A stretch of DNA of 64,000 nt from Cinnamomum chago (taxonomy: Eukaryota; Streptophyta; Magnoliopsida; Laurales; Lauraceae), in the NCBI GenBank assembly GCA_038049695.1, contig CP142458.1, positions 46,777,001 through 46,841,000 on the forward strand, written 5' to 3'. How positions within the stretch are numbered: position 1 is the stretch's first letter; every line of letters begins with the position of its first letter. Of the stretch, positions 45,622 through 56,035 are shown one piece after another. A program made the translations under genes and the position numbers. The notes below the pieces were generated by a model, which saw only the letters and a list, made by a program, of their open reading frames with translations, did no database searches and was not told the DNA's origin.

Positions 45622-45789
45622 GGTCGACCCCACGGTGGCTCGGTCGACCTGGGACACAGGGTCAAACACTGTTTTACCATTTTCAGTTACAACTCCCGGT
45701 CGACCGGCCATGGGCTCGGTCGACCGGGCACACAGGGACCAGGTCGACCGAGCCTTGACCAGGTCGACCGGGCCTTGACCAGGTCGACT
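45622..45789. repeat. Array of seven GGTCGACC palindromes at 20-bp spacing
   Basis: Copies start at 45622, 45642, 45698, 45718, 45742, 45762 and 45782 (the last GGTCGACT). Intervals are 20, 56, 20, 24, 20 and 20 bp. Spacers differ in sequence except for CTTGACCA between the last copies. Confidence 0.9.
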
Positions 45790-46937
45790 GGGACAGCTGA
45801 GAAATCCTTGCTGGAAGGGATTTTTACCCTGTTTTTGGATGGGCTTAGGTGGGACTTTGGCTGCCCTTTTCGGACTCATTGGACTATATGTGAGGATGTC
45901 TTGAGCCGACGTTCTTCACGGTTAGTTCAGTTGCATCGGAATCCAATCCAATTCAATCTTGAACGGTATGGACAACGCGATATCCTCCTTATATCTATAC
46001 GCAAAGTCTATTTCCTTGGGTATCGCAAAATTCTATCCATTTTGGTGACTGTGTAGGTTGTACGATGCTTCAGGATTAACATCATACTTAGGATGGATTG
46101 TTTATAGTTTTGATTTTTAACCGTACCGTCTAGTACAATCTATAAGCTCACTTTAAAGTTTTGAAATTTGTAAAGTGTATAAGGAGCCCGAAATGTCTTC
46201 AAACTGAAGGAGTACCAAGTCATTATTATAATTGACATACGGGACCCCTATTCACCTTAAATAAATCTTGAAACCAATATTTTTACACGAAATTGTAATA
46301 GTTCATTGTATTCCCTCATTTCCGAGATTTATATTACATGACTTGTTTTCCCGAAAGCACTGAAGTTACACTAGTAACAATTATTTGTCCCGAAATGTAT
46401 CGCCCGACATGCAACGACAGTGTGCCTTTGAGCACCCCCGTCTTGCCCGTTTATTTATTGTACTTGATTTACTTGCATATGTCTCGATTTGTTATTTGAC
46501 CTATGAGTCGGCATCACTAAGCTTGGATAACCTTGTCGGTTTGATCCATCGACTTGGAGATTCCCCCTCCCGTCCCGCCAGCTGCAGTTTGGATCCCGAT
46601 GCCCGGTTTATTACCGTGGTCCCGTCCCGATACCCGGTTCGCTACCGTGGTCCCGTCCCGTATATTTATATTGTATATATGCTTTACGTTGAATCTCCTC
46701 ACCTTGTGTGACTGAGACCAATGTCCCGTTATACTCTTGTCACTTTGGTGATAGAGGACTTAGCTTTTTGTGATTGCCATCTTGCTAGTTCCCGATTTCC
46801 TTGGATACCCTACATGTTTTATATTGCTTATTTGTTTTCCGGTAAATGATTCATTCCTTTTATGAAAGTTATTATTTAAACAGGTGTTAAGATTTCCAAG
46901 GTAGATTCAGTTATTGTTATATTGTTTCCCGTTCCTT

Positions 46938-47345
46938 GTACACACACATGTTTTAAATGAATACCCGATTTGTTAGATATCCGTGTTTTCAAATATGTTT
47001 TAAATGACAATTGTTTTGTCAGATCCCTAAGTTTACACATGTTTTAAATGAATGCTCGATTTATTAAATATTCATGCTTTTACATATGTTTCAAATGGAC
47101 ATTTGTTTTGCCAGGTTTCTATGGTTACACATGCTTTAAATTAATACCCGGTTTGTCGAATATTCATGCTTTTACATATGTTTCAAATGAACGTTTGTTT
47201 TGCCAGACCTCTACACTTATACATGTTTTAGACGAACACTCGATTGTCAAATATCTATACTTTTATAGATGATTTAAATGAACATATGTTTTGTTAGATC
47301 TTCATGTTTTACCCATGCTTGAAACGAATACATGTTTTGTTAGAG
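46938..47345. repeat. About 91-bp tandem repeat, 4.5 units
   Basis: Units begin near 46940, 47035, 47126, 47219 and 47311 with TACACATGTTTTAAATGAAT-like sequence and contain ATTTGTTTTGCCAGA. The repeat is absent from the related LTRs, so it expanded in this subfamily. Confidence 0.85.
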
Positions 47346-47952
47346 ATCCACGATTTTTCAACCGTTTAATTATATGCAGCATTTGACCAAATAGCATGAT
47401 TTATCTTATGTTTTATGCTTCAGTATATTTATTATCTTTTCATCCACCTGCCAGACCGTCGTGTTTGACCCACTAATTTTGGTACTCAGGTCCAGACTTC
47501 TTCGTCCCGAGATGAGTGCTTTTGTTGGCTGTGGAGCCATGTGTTGCAGGTTGTTTTGTTGGCCATGTCATGTAGACATTGGGCTTGACATTGGAGCTAC
47601 GTCATATATGGGGTAGTGGTTAATAGCTTATTGTTGTATGGCTTCTATTAGCCTTTTCTTGGGATTCTTAATTAATGTATATTGATAATTGTAACTTGAA
47701 CATATATGGGAATGTAATATTCTGTTATTGTCAGCTCTGTACTTGGTTGTAATAGTTTATTCCTGTCTGAGATGATTCTTGATATAATAGTTATATGCTA
47801 ACGGTTGAGTGCGACACGGAATCCGATAGCCACGGACTCCGGGTCACAATTCCACGAAAGCTTCCACAAAATATTCAGAATGTGTTGGAATGTGTTGTCT
47901 TCACACACGCGGATCTTGGGAGAAAAATATAACTATCCTTAATCTCATTCGC

Positions 47953-47979
47953 GCCCCCGAGGTTCTGATTCGGGGGCGT
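47953..47979. repeat. Terminal hairpin of the diverged Tekay-like LTR
   Basis: CGCCCCCGA and TCGGGGGCG are perfect 9-bp inverted arms separated by 9 bp, ending 4 bp before the LTR terminus. Confidence 0.8.
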
Positions 47980-47983
47980 GACA

Positions 47984-48720
47984 TGCCACTTCCTCCTCAG
48001 ACCATTCCATGGCCAAACCTGTAGAAAAAGAGCCTCCATGCTCCCCATTCATCACATTCATAACAAATCATGCTTCCTATCAATGTAACACCTCTAAGGC
48101 TACCAATTACAATTAATCCAAACCATTTCACACTCTAACCTAGCATGTTAAATCCCCAAACCACAACCAGAAGCAAAACTTGAAATTAGGGTGTTCTAAT
48201 AAGAAACAAAGCCAATCAATAGAAAACATACACACATGCTTAATTAAAAAATGCAAATCTACTTACCTCAACCAAGAAGAAGATGAAAATGGGAAAAACT
48301 TGAGAAAAAGCCTTCTACCACGAAATTCACCAATCTAACCCAATCAAATACAACCTAAAACGCAAAGGAGAAGGAAAAAAGGAAAAGATCAAGATCAAAC
48401 CTAATCTAAACAAAAGAGAAGAAGACAGGAAAGGTGATGGTAGGAAAAGGCTTACCGACTAATATCAATGGAAAGAAGAGATTGAGAGGATGAAGATGAG
48501 CGGTTCGGATCTTCGAGGAAGATATTCCCAAGTAGAGTTTTGGGGCTTTGAGAAGATGAGGAAGAAGAAGGGCTGCTGGACCTTTGGTTGCAGAGATTAG
48601 AAGTTGAAACAATTAGAGTTAATCCCTGCTTAAGAAGAAGGGAAGGAGGAAAAGACTGATTTGTCCTTAAGTGGGTCTGGTAAAGGAATGACCACTTGAA
48701 GGGTTTCTAATCGTCGGATT
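47984..48720 (-). mobile_element. LTR fragment, Tekay-like, minus strand
   Basis: This non-coding segment resembles in layout the promoter and leader half of the Tekay LTRs read in reverse: A-rich segments, a donor-like TGAGGTAAGT on the minus strand at 48261-48270, CTTCTTCC-rich leader, and a TTCAAGTGGTCATTCC end. Direct alignment with 24785-27544 is only patchy. It is bounded by an LTR end on each side. Confidence 0.5.
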
Positions 48721-49097
48721 TGATGGGGGCCCGACCTTTTGTCCTCTCCTTTCCAACCCTAGGGCTGCTGGGGTCTGGTGGAGGAGGAAAAACGAGCCAT
48801 CAACATTTTTTGTACGGGGTATGCCAGATTTTCTATTCTACTTGGAATTTGAAGTGGTGATCCGGAGATTCTCCTTCACAAGTAGAAAGGAAATCAATTC
48901 TTCTTTCTAACTTTCCATTGCACATATATTTTAAGAAAGAGACACAAATTTTTTAATGTCGTAAGAGGCGATTTCGTTTTGTTTACCGTGAAAGAGGATT
49001 TTTGTTTGCCGTGAAAGGCGGTTTTGCGCCGTGAAAGGCGATTTACAAATCTCATCAATAATGAAAGACAAGAAATGTGATTTTTTTATCTCTTCAC
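48721..49097 (-). mobile_element. 3' end of a Tat-type LTR, minus strand
   Basis: It starts TGATGGGGGC, the reverse complement of the CCCCCATCA terminus at 32742. It matches the last 370 bp or so of 30160-32742 in reverse, including GCCGTGAAAGGCG repeats. It is cut at 49098 by copia-B sequence. Confidence 0.88.
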
Positions 49098-49488
49098 TGA
49101 AAGTTCATGCTATAGAGATCTGAACTTGGACGTCCATGGCTGATATGGTTTTTCTTGTTTTTAAAACAAAACCAAATCTGATTATTCAGCCATGAAATAT
49201 GCATAAAAACTCCATGAAATCATGATCAACATGTGTATAAAGAAAGGAGATGATAGAGGACTAATACCTTGATGATATGAATGCCTCAAATCTCTGAAAA
49301 GAAAGCTACAAAGGTCTGATCTCAGCCTGCAATCAGCAATGTAAGTTGCAGGAATTTCTGCAGCAGATTTTTCCTTTGATCTTCTCTTCTATTCCACAAC
49401 CCAATCTGATTGGCTCTGATTGTGGGATCAAAATATGGATTCCAAGAAGGGTTTTTTGAACTACACTTTGTGGAAAAAGTCCAGGACC
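49098..49488 (-). repeat. Partial copia-B LTR (3' portion)
   Basis: TGAAAGTTCATGCTATAGAG at the left end matches the terminus of the LTR at 51056 and retains the canonical TG that the latter has lost (TA). Similarity ends at about 49488. Confidence 0.88.
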
Positions 49489-49638
49489 TAACTCAGAGAG
49501 AGTCATGTCCATCTTGCTCATGTTGAAGTTGAGCTTGAACTGGTTGAAAGACTCCGGCAGAGTTTCGAGAATCATATCAGTCTAACTCCCTGCATCAATC
49601 TCAGCCCCTAGGATCTCAGCTTCATTGAAACAATCCAT
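49489..49638 (-). pseudogene. gag: Misplaced copia gag fragment
   Basis: The minus strand reads CFNEAEILGAEIDAGS, stop, then MILETLPESFNQFKLNFNMS and KMDMTLSEL. This is the middle of the copia gag domain (the LETLPESF region). It lies downstream of RNase H and upstream of LTR sequence, the wrong place for gag, so it marks a rearrangement. Confidence 0.87.
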
Positions 49639-50969
49639 CCTTCGCAGCTTCCGATGCCGCCACATACTCTGCTTCCATGGTAGAATCAGCAGTACAATCT
49701 TGCTTGACACTTCTCCATGATATAGCCCCTCCTGATAGAGTAAAGACGTATCCCGAGGTAGACTTTCTGCCATCTACATCCGACTGGAAATCAGAGTCTG
49801 TATACGCCAGTGGCGTTAGATCATCTGCTCGGTAGGTTAGCATATAATCTTTCGTTCTCCGAAGATACTTGAATATATGCTTAACAGTTGTCCAGTGCAT
49901 ACGTCCAGGGTTTGATTGATATCTACTAACCATGCCAACGGCAAAGCAGATATCTGGTCTAGTACACAACATTGCATACATGAGGCTTCCAACAGCTTAT
50001 GCATATGGTATTCTCCTCATGCTGTCTATCTCCTCAGGTGTTTTCGGACATTGATTCCGAGATAGTGGTACTCCATGTCTAGAAGGTAGCAAGCCCTTCT
50101 TGGAGTAATGCATGTTATACTTGACCAATATCTTCTCAATATACGAAGATTGGGATAAGGCTAACATCTTGTTCTTGCGATCTCGCAAAAGCTTGATCCC
50201 TAAGACATAGCTCGCCTCACCCAAATCCTTCATCTGAAATTCAGATGATGACCAAACCTTAGCAGACGACAACATGCCAACATCATTTCCAATGAGTAAT
50301 ATGTCATCCACATATAGGACTAAAAATGCAACTGCGTTTCCACTCCCTTTCTTATACACACATGGTTCATCAATGTTTTGATCAAAGCCAAAGGATTTGA
50401 CTGCCCGATTAAACTTGATGTTCCATGCCCTAGATGCTTGCTTAAGTCCATAAATGGACTTTTTAAATTTACAGACCATGTTCTCTTGGCCACCAGCAAT
50501 GAACCCCTCTGGTTGCATCATATAGATGCATTCGTCAAGACTTCCATTTAGAAAAGTTGTCTTGACATCCATCTGCCATATCTCGTAGTCATAATGACAT
50601 GCGATGGCTAAGAGAATTCTAATGGATTTAAGCATAGCCACTGGTGAAAAGGTTTCCTCATAATCGATACCCTCTTTCTGAGTATATCCTTTCGCCACCA
50701 TTCTTGCTTTGAAGGTTTCAACCTTCCCATCCACTCCTCTCTTTCTCTTGTAGATCCACTTGCACCCTATGGGTTTGATCCCTTCAGGTGCATCCACAAG
50801 TTCCCAGACTTGATTGGAATACAGAGAATCCAATTCAGATTTCATCGCTTGCTGCCACATGTCAGCATCTATATCCGTTACTGCTTCATCGTAACTAGTA
50901 GGATCCTCAACCAGATCCTCGGAGTCTGTCATAAAGGACACTCCTAGATATCTATCTGGTGGTCTAGAA
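49639..50969 (-). pseudogene. pol: Copia RT and RNase H, left copy
   Basis: Frame 50941-49997 (314 codons) has KWIYKRKRGVDGKVETFKA, GIDYEETFSPVAMLKSIR, the first catalytic Asp in WQMDVKTTF, IYGLKQASRAW and YVDD at residues 210-213. A TAA then replaces Ser in the IPYA-AVGSLMYAMLCTRPD motif. The frame resumes at 49981 with RNase H (YTDSDFQSDVDGRKSTSGYV, STMEAEYVAASEAAK) and runs into the gag fragment. The first part of pol (protease, integrase, start of RT) is deleted. Confidence 0.93.
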
Positions 50970-51055
50970 GGGTGCCACCATGCCCTTAACTAAGATAGGA
51001 TTAATATTAACACATCATGGGATCATGATTTCACATGGAGTGGCTCTGATACCAC
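50970..51055 (-). other. Leader and primer site of copia B
   Basis: TGGTATCAGAGCC on the minus strand is at 51042-51054, 1 bp from the LTR boundary. The leader joins RT directly at 50969, so gag, protease and integrase are missing. Confidence 0.88.
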
Positions 51056-53049
51056 TAAAAGTTCATGCTATAGAGATCTGAACTTGGACGTCCATGACTG
51101 ATATGGTTTTTCTTGTTTTTAAAACAAAACCAAATCTGATTATTCAGCCATGAAACATGCATAAAAACTCCATGAAATCATGATCAACATGTGTATAAAG
51201 CAAGGAGATGATAGAGGACTAATACCTTGATGATATGAATGCCTCAAATCTCTGAAAAGAAAGCTACAAAGGTCTGATCTCAGCCTGCAATTAGCAATGT
51301 AAGTTGCAGGAATTTCTGCAGCAGATTTTTCCTTTGATCTTCTCTTCTATTCCACAACCCAATCTGATTGGCTCTAATTGTGGGATCAAAATATGGATTC
51401 CAAGAAGGGTTTTCTGAACTACACTTTGTGGAAAAAGTCCAGGACCTGATCTCCTCTCTCCAATGAAGAAGAAGAGAGCAATGGGCTGGGCTTGAGTTTT
51501 TCTACTTGACTTGGGCGGCCAATGGAGCTCCTATTAATCCACGCCTAGGGTTAATTCCTCTCTCTTTTTTTCATGTGTTGCACGCCCAGGGTAGTGTCTC
51601 ATTTATTTATAAAGTTCACATTCCTTTAAGAGTCCTCTCTCTAATAGGAATAATAATCCCATAAAATAAGCAACCAGCCTCCTTAGTTGTGCAACACTTT
51701 CTAATTAAAGATACTAAAAAATAGTAAACTTTAATTATAGGAATTCTTACCCAAAGAGGAGTTCTTCCTTCCAAGTAAAGATACCTAGTTAAACTTGGAA
51801 ACCTCACACAAGGGGCTCCTCTTATGGCTGGCCCACAAGATAGATAAACACACCATGGCCCACAAGTTAATAATTTAGCTAGAGTTAAATTCATGTATGC
51901 CATCAAAAGCCTATTTGAATTTAAACTCAAAATTATTCTTCCACAAAATTAATTCAACCACATATCATTTAATTAAATTAGGAAACCATGCCAATATAGG
52001 AAGATGGCTAGAAGAGGGACCAAAAGACATATTTGCCCTTGGCTCCCAAAATGACCAAAATGTCCATGCTAACCCCATAGCAACATTAAGATCATTTTAA
52101 CCCTAACTCATTCCACTAAAGAGTTATGGTTGCACTCCAGGGACAAATATTAAATTGCAAATTAAGCTCATCAGAAACTGACGATTGTCTTTGACCTACC
52201 AAGTACAATGACCACAATGCCCCTCTATGTAACATCCATAATCAAGTAGGTTAACCGATGTACTATCTACCTTCTTGATTACATCTCATCCTTAGAACTT
52301 CATACCCTTGACTTAATCATCATCCGGATATCATTCTCTTGATCCAGGGAGCGACCCACAAGTTCAATATCCATATGGAACATCCATATACTAAGATCTT
52401 AGATTCTGATGATTAATCGGATAATTCTAAGGGGACGATCATTCCATCACACGATGGCATAGATTCCATATTGCATTTGCACGTCCCAACTAATCAAGCC
52501 CGAGTACCCAAAACACAGAGCTGTTGACCCATGAGCAGGATCTCACCCATAGTGAATTAAAGTACAAGAACTCGACTTCGTCAGTTCATCGACAAATGCT
52601 CAAGATTAAGAGCACTGGTCACTCAGTAGCAAGAGGTGACTTGATCTCTCTCTGTGATAGTACTATTTTAGAGATCACACCTTTAATGGTCCTGTTCAAT
52701 GCATGACACATGCACTAGTGAGATATATCTGGGAAAGACCTCCCGTGACTAAGGTAAGTCACCCTGAACACAGGAGAGTTTCTCACTATAACTTATACCA
52801 AGATGAAGTGCCCAACTCCATCTCTCAGTTATGAACAAGTTTATTGTTTCAAGTGTCCATGACTCAGACCTTTCTGTGTGTAGCCACTACACACCCAAGT
52901 CATTTACTAGAAAACAATTGGCCTTACACAACCACACATATACACAAGTAATAAGAGAAAAATGTCATTATATTAAATAACCAATAAATATCCAGTAACA
53001 GAGATGTGAGTGCAGTCAGTGGGCTTTAGGGCATACACCAATCCCAACA
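51056..53049 (-). repeat. Full copia-B LTR shared by two internal domains
   Basis: This 1,994 bp LTR runs on the minus strand from TGTTGGGATTGG to CATGAACTTTTA (canonical CA mutated to TA). A polypurine tract lies at its right side (53050-53062) and a primer site at its left. It matches 1-10362 (minus the SIRE insertion) in reverse orientation. Confidence 0.93.
51604..51611 (-). promoter_or_regulatory. TATA box of copia-B LTR
   Basis: TATAAATA on the minus strand, at the position equivalent to 9780. Confidence 0.45.
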
Positions 53050-53375
53050 ATCTCCCACTTGCACTAAAGATCACTACGACCTAACCTAACTCCCATAGAC
53101 TCAACATGTGAAGTAAACACTTTCTCAATGAGAGTCTTAGTAAATGGGTCAGCTAAGTTATTTGCTGAGGCAATCTGCTCTACCACTATTTCTCCATCCT
53201 GTATGAATTCCCGGATCAAGTGGTACTTTCTCTTAATATGCTTGCCTTTTTTGTGATTCCTGGGCTCTTTGCAGTTAGCTACTGCACCAGTATTGTCGCA
53301 GTACATGAAAAATCGGTTTTTGCACTGCAAGAACTACTCCCAATTCCAATAGGAATTTTCTGAGCCATACTGCTT
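53050..53375 (-). pseudogene. pol: Copia RNase H C-terminus and polypurine tract
   Basis: AGTGCAAGTGGGAGAT on the minus strand abuts the LTR. Frame 53330-53064 encodes the end of RNase H (MYCDNTGAVANCKEPRNHKK, HIKRKYHLIREF, LADPFTKTLIEK). A frameshift near 53330 separates it from the block to the right. Confidence 0.9.
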
Positions 53376-54706
53376 CCTTCGCAGCTTCCGATGCCGCTAG
53401 ATACTCTGCTTCCATGGTAGAATCAGCAGTACAATCTTGCTTGACACTTCTCCATGATATAGCCCCTCCTGATAGAGTAAAGACGTATCCCGAGGTAGAC
53501 TTTCTGCCATCTACATCCGACTGGAAATCAGAGTCTGTATACGCCAGTGGCGTTAGATCATCTGCTCGGTAGGTTAGCATATAATCTTTCGTTCTCCGAA
53601 GATACTTGAATATATGCTTAACAGTTGTCCAGTGCATACGTCCAGGGTTTGATTGATATCTACTAACCATGCCAACGGCAAAGCAGATATCTGGTCTAGT
53701 ACACAACATTGCATACATGAGGCTTCCAACAGCTTATGCATATGGTATTCTCCTCATGCTGTCTATCTCCTCAGGTGTTTTCGGACATTGATTCCGAGAT
53801 AGTGGTACTCCATGTCTAGAAGGTAGCAAGCCCTTCTTGGAGTAATGCATGTTATACTTGACCAATATCTTCTCAATATACGAAGATTGGGATAAGGCTA
53901 ACATCTTGTTCTTGCGATCTCGCAAAAGCTTGATCCCTAAGACATAGCTCGCCTCACCCAAATCCTTCATCTGAAATTCAGATGATGACCAAACCTTAGC
54001 AGACGACAACATGCCAACATCATTTCCAATGAGTAATATGTCATCCACATATAGGACTAAAAATGCAACTGCGTTTCCACTCCCTTTCTTATACACACAT
54101 GGTTCATCAATGTTTTGATCAAAGCCAAAGGATTTGACTGCCCGATTAAACTTGATGTTCCATGCCCTAGATGCTTGCTTAAGTCCATAAATGGACTTTT
54201 TAAATTTACAGACCATGTTCTCTTGGCCACCAGCAATGAACCCCTCTGGTTGCATCATATAGATGCATTCGTCAAGACTTCCATTTAGAAAAGTTGTCTT
54301 GACATCCATCTGCCATATCTCGTAGTCATAATGACATGCGATGGCTAAGAGAATTCTAATGGATTTAAGCATAGCCACTGGTGAAAAGGTTTCCTCATAA
54401 TCGATACCCTCTTTCTGAGTATATCCTTTCGCCACCATTCTTGCTTTGAAGGTTTCAACCTTCCCATCCACTCCTCTCTTTCTCTTGTAGATCCACTTGC
54501 ACCCTATGGGTTTGATCCCTTCAGGTGCATCCACAAGTTCCCAGACTTGATTGGAATACAGAGAATCCAATTCAGATTTCATCGCTTGCTGCCACATGTC
54601 AGCATCTATATCCGTTACTGCTTCATCGTAACTAGTAGGATCCTCAACCAGATCCTCGGAGTCTGTCATAAAGGACACTCCTAGATATCTATCTGGTGGT
54701 CTAGAA
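53376..54706 (-). pseudogene. pol: Copia RT and RNase H, right copy
   Basis: Sequence and frame match 49639-50969, including the TAA in IPYA-AVGSL. A difference seen by eye is Val to Leu in MEAEYLAAS near 53398. Unlike the left copy, RNase H continues normally (SEAAKEAVWLRKFLLEL). It is cut at 54706, at the same base where the left copy changes to leader sequence. Confidence 0.93.
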
Positions 54707-54707
54707 A

Positions 54708-54773
54708 TTCTCACCCACAAATCCAAAGGTTCTCACCCACAAATCCAATGGTTCTCACCCACAAATCCAAAGG
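54708..54773. repeat. 22-bp tandem repeat, three units
   Basis: Units 54708-54729, 54730-54751 and 54752-54773 share TTCTCACCCACAAATCCAA and differ at one base. The last unit is in frame with the integrase tail that follows and would read LTHKSKGK, so the repeat expanded from pol coding sequence. Confidence 0.93.
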
Positions 54774-54912
54774 AAAACTTAAACCAAAATGGGAGGGGTC
54801 CTTAGATCATCGACAAGGTTTTCTCCAGCGGCGCATATGCTCTCCTAAACATGAAAGGTGACAAATGTATGCTACCCATCAGCGACAAGTTCTTAAAGCA
54901 GTACTACCCTTG
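54774..54912 (+). pseudogene. pol: Tat/Ogre-type integrase C-terminus
   Basis: The plus strand reads KLKPKWEG and then, after a frameshift, KVFSSGAYALLNMKGDKC, followed by MLPISDKFLKQYYP and a TGA. The KWEGP...SGAY.L...PI...LK.YYP pattern is the usual end of Tat-lineage integrase. It establishes that a plus-strand Tat/Ogre-type element ends here. Confidence 0.8.
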
Positions 54913-55379
54913 AAGACTTCCTTCAACCTATCAAAGCGATGCCTGCATGGCAAAGCCTATTTTTAGGTATTTGTTCATCAAACCCACCTCTCTTGAAAAC
55001 TCCCATCTTTATGTTGAAATTTCCAAAAGAATCAATGATGTTTTGCAAATCCTTTCATTTCATGACAATACCTAAGTTATGTCATCCTTTCAAAACAATG
55101 CTTATTCTCATAGTTTCATTGTTCAAAATATATTTTAAAGAATCAAAATAAAAGTCATTTCAAAAATCCAAGTTTACGAGGTTTTTCCTTGACTTGACTA
55201 AAATTTTCGACCCTTAAACCCAAAATTCATGGTTTGAAACAACAATCAAAATTTAGGAATTTTCACCCTAATCCACCATTAAATTGACAAAAATCCTAAG
55301 TTTTACTACCAAAATTTTTTAAGTCAAAAGTTTACAACCCTCGTTTCTTAAAAAAAAAAAAGGTTTTCAAAATCCGGGC

Positions 55380-56010
55380 GGGGGGGAGCGACATTAAGTT
55401 GATACTCGCAAAATTCAAAAATTGGAAGGATGTGATTCACATTAGACACTTCCAAATTTAAAAATTGCGACGAAGACACATTCTGTTGAAACTCGTAAAC
55501 CATAATTCCAAAATTCATGGAGACGTAACATTTCAGTTGATATCTGCAACTCAACACCAAAATCTCAAAAGAACAAAACAAAACTTCAAAATCGTGAGGA
55601 AGCGACATGCCATCGATACTCACAAAGAAAATCTTCAAAAAAAAAAATCACGGAGACACAATATTTCAGTTATTATCCATAACTCAAGTTTCAAAAGCCT
55701 AGAGCTTAAAAAAAAATACCCTCAAATTTCAAATATCGTGGGGAAGTAGCATTCAGTCGATACCCGCAAAACAAAATTTTAAACCACAAGGAAGCGACGC
55801 CCAGTTTATACTTGCACATAAGTTCGTGGTGAACCGACATTCCATCTTTACTTGCACATAAGTTCGAAGTGACGCTTAGTGGATATTTGCACCCAAATTC
55901 ACGAGGATGCGACATTCCATCGATGCTCGCAATCGAATGAGAAAGGAAGAGACTTTCTATTGATACTTGAGAAACCATTCAACAAGGAGATGATGCTTAG
56001 TCGATACTTG
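55380..56010. repeat. Degenerate repeat of AAGCGACATTCAGTCGATAC
   Basis: About ten diverged units of GCGACATT-AGT-GATACTCGCA at intervals of 30-80 bp, for example near 55387, 55605, 55745, 55795, 55832, 55910 and 55990. Confidence 0.65.
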
Positions 56011-56035
56011 CATTTTGAAAGCCAAAAAGCCAAAA

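Larger units (their letters stand above)
44225..47983 (+). mobile_element. Tekay-like LTR, diverged subfamily
   Basis: This runs from TGTATCCCTAGAACCCGACC to GGGGGCGTGACA, 3,759 bp. Alignable blocks with 20063-23176 include TTTGGGGGTTC near 44390, the AGGAGCCCGAAATGTCTTC block near 46180 and the CCCGATACCCGGT repeats near 46600. It has its own TATA box (44743), donor-like AAAGGTAAAG (44993-45002), GGTCGACC array (45622-45789) and 91-bp repeats (46938-47345). No primer site or matching target duplication flanks it, so one end may be recombined. Confidence 0.82.
49098..54706 (-). mobile_element. Rearranged tandem of copia family B
   Basis: Order on the minus strand from the right: pol block (54706-53376), RNase H end and polypurine tract (53375-53050), full LTR (53049-51056), primer site (51054-51042), leader (51041-50970), second pol block (50969-49639), misplaced gag fragment (49638-49489), partial LTR (49488-49098). 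The two pol blocks are the same 1,331 bp with a constant offset of 3,737 bp and share a premature stop. One LTR therefore serves as 3' LTR of one copy and 5' LTR of the other. Confidence 0.9.

Noticed and set aside
46938..47345. Centromeric or telomeric satellite
   Set aside because: Only 4.5 diverged units, contained within one LTR.
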